Positions 21,693-23,147 of a stretch of DNA of 23,147 nucleotides are shown piece by piece (the first letter of the stretch is position 1; the number at the start of each line of letters is the position of its first letter). A program made the position numbers and the translations under genes. The notes under the pieces were generated by a model that was not told the DNA's origin, did not search any database, and saw only the letters and a list, made by a program, of their open reading frames with translations. The stretch is from JALOAT01 sp041677345 (GTDB lineage: Bacteria; Pseudomonadota; Gammaproteobacteria; Thiohalomonadales; Thiohalomonadaceae), in contig JBAYQE010000036.1 of assembly GCA_041677345.1 (NCBI GenBank), positions 1 through 23,147 on the forward strand, in the 5' to 3' direction.

Positions 21693-23045
21693 TCAATCCT
21701 TCACCGGCACGCGCTGTTCAGGCACGCCGTCGGTCACCGTGAGGTTACGCCCGCGCGTCTCCGTGATGCGCGTGCTCGCCGCGAAGGCCAGCACGGCATA
21801 GGCGAGCATCAGCCCCAGACCGTAGCGGTAGTCCTCGAAGCCATACACGCGCACGCCCTCGTTCACGGTGCCGTCCCAACCCAGGTCCAGCGCGGAACCG
21901 AACAGCGGCTGCATGAGCGCTGCGCCGAGGAACAGGCCCGTGTTGACCACGCTGATGGCCATGCCCGACACCGCCGGCGGGCAGACCTCCTTGGCGCAGG
22001 GATAGGTGATGAGAAAACCGCCGCCCGTGAATCCGAGCAGGACGAACAGCAGCTTCGCCGCCCCGCCCGGCTGCCACGGCAGGAACATGAGACAGAGGAT
22101 CGCCAATGCATACAGCAGCGCGCAGGCCATCAGCACCGGTTTGCGCCGGCCCAGGCGATCCGAAAGCGCGCCCATGGAAAGGGCGCTCACCGCCATGGCC
22201 AGGAGCGTAAGCGTGGCGTACTCCGCCGCCTCGGCGCGGGCAAGGCCGTGGCTGTCGCGCAGCAGGGGGATGATCCACAGGCCCACGAAGGCGAAGGCGC
22301 CGCCCGCCATGCCGAAATTCACGAAAAAGCCCGGCCACACCGCGCGCGTGGCGAGCACTGCCTTCAGCTCTTGCCACCAATGATGCTCGCGCGCCGCGTG
22401 CGCCGTCTTGCCTTCCATCTGCCGCAGCGAGGGAAAGCCCGCATCCTCCGGCCGGTTGCGCACGATGAGCAGCGACAGGGCGCCGAACACCAGGGAGCCG
22501 ATGCCGAGGCCCACGAACACCTCGCGCCAGCTCCACAGCGTGAGCGCGAAGGCCAGCGGCCCGGCCGCCAGCACCGAACCCATGTTGCCGAGGAACAGGG
22601 TGAGCCCGCTCACCCGGCCGTAGTTCCGCTCACTGAACCACACCGTATTGCTCTTCATGAGTCCGACGAAGATCACCGACACGCCCAGACCCACCAGGAA
22701 ACGGCCCACGGAGGCGAGCTCGAAACTCTCCGCCATGCCGAAGAGGATCGAACCCACACCCGCGACCACGTTGCCGAGCGCCGCCACAGCGCGGATCCCC
22801 ACCGTGTCGGCCAGTACCCCGGCCGGCACCTGCATGGCCGTGTAGATGTAGTAATACATGGCCGCGAGCGAGCCCAGCGCCGCGCCCGTGGTCTGGAACG
22901 AGGCCATCAACTCGCCCGAGACCACGCCCGGCGCCATGCGATGGAAGTACACGGACATGTAGGCCACCACCAGCACCGCGAACACGGACCAGCGGACGAT
23001 TTCGAAACGGGTGGCGGAAAATGTGGGCGCGGCGACGTAAGACAT
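21693..23045 (-). CDS. Major facilitator superfamily (MFS) transporter
   Basis: This 450-residue secondary transporter has about twelve membrane segments. Both halves carry the MFS motif A between segments 2 and 3: GVLADTVGIR in the N-half and a canonical GALSDRLGRRKP in the C-half. The N-terminal FHRMAPGVV and the AMYYYIYTAMQVPAG segment resemble members of the organophosphate/sugar-acid branch, but the substrate cannot be told from sequence. The start at 23045 (MSYVAAPTF) has a GGGGGA ribosome binding site; the frame is open to 23117. It converges on the GGDEF gene with only 27 bp between the stops and no evident terminator. The 102 bp to the window edge contain no complete gene; a GGTATCCT at 23102-23109 on the plus strand may belong to a gene outside. 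Confidence 0.88.
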   Translation of the reverse strand: MSYVAAPTFSATRFEIVRWSVFAVLVVAYMSVYFHRMAPGVVSGELMASFQTTGAALGSLAAMYYYIYTAMQVPAGVLADTVGIRAVAALGNVVAGVGSILFGMAESFELASVGRFLVGLGVSVIFVGLMKSNTVWFSERNYGRVSGLTLFLGNMGSVLAAGPLAFALTLWSWREVFVGLGIGSLVFGALSLLIVRNRPEDAGFPSLRQMEGKTAHAAREHHWWQELKAVLATRAVWPGFFVNFGMAGGAFAFVGLWIIPLLRDSHGLARAEAAEYATLTLLAMAVSALSMGALSDRLGRRKPVLMACALLYALAILCLMFLPWQPGGAAKLLFVLLGFTGGGFLITYPCAKEVCPPAVSGMAISVVNTGLFLGAALMQPLFGSALDLGWDGTVNEGVRVYGFEDYRYGLGLMLAYAVLAFAASTRITETRGRNLTVTDGVPEQRVPVKD

Positions 23046-23147
23046 GGATCCCCCGGGAAATGGCTGGCGAATCTTACCACCGCGCCCCTGGGCAACCCTC
23101 TGGTATCCTTGCGCCAACGCGCTCCCGCCCTGATCGCCGACGCCAAC

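Overview
The window is a GC-rich stretch of a bacterial chromosome. It is almost fully coding and looks gammaproteobacterial. A purple-sulphur or Ectothiorhodospiraceae-like lineage (Chromatiales) is my best guess. The reasons are the gene families (SrkA, PrlC, the Gor-type glutathione reductase, a YgiM-like SH3 protein, an MSHA-type pilus system), the high GC and the REP-like palindromes. The species cannot be fixed from this sequence alone.

Left part (1-5525): an inverted REP pair precedes a plus-strand operon of a PhoU-like DUF47 protein, a PiT phosphate transporter and shikimate dehydrogenase (aroE). It converges with, and overlaps by 14 bp, a minus-strand cluster. That cluster holds a small RRM RNA-binding protein, a gamma-class carbonic anhydrase-like protein and glutathione reductase (gor). 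A 126-bp element with perfect 18-bp inverted ends sits between the last two.

Middle part (5754-15526): ten minus-strand genes form one operon for an MSHA-type pilus or pseudopilus machine. In transcription order they are secretin (MshL), TPR protein (MshN-like), assembly ATPase (MshE), platform protein (MshG), a PilM-like/PilN-like fusion, a PilO/MshJ-like protein, an MshK-like periplasmic protein and three pilin-like subunits. Nine of the genes are chained by 4-bp start/stop overlaps (ATGA, GTGA or TTGA); only the last junction has a gap. There is no MshM ATPase, no prepilin peptidase and no certain major pilin here. Two of the pilin-like genes look like diverged paralogues with Asp-rich, Cys-flanked loops.

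The 353-bp gap upstream of this operon (15527-15879) carries the most striking non-coding signal. On the plus strand, opposite to both neighbouring genes, a near-consensus sigma-70 promoter (TTGACA, 17 bp, TAGATT) is followed about 60 nt later by a textbook intrinsic terminator. No ORF lies between them, so this is a candidate small RNA gene.

Right part (15880-23147): srkA (stress kinase) is divergent from prlC (oligopeptidase A). prlC is followed on the plus strand by an SH3/membrane-anchor protein, exonuclease III (xthA, apparently coupled to a 16-codon upstream ORF) and a membrane-bound GGDEF diguanylate cyclase with an intact active site and I-site. A convergent MFS transporter closes the window. 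Apart from the pilus operon and the non-coding signals, the region is ordinary housekeeping and accessory chromosome.
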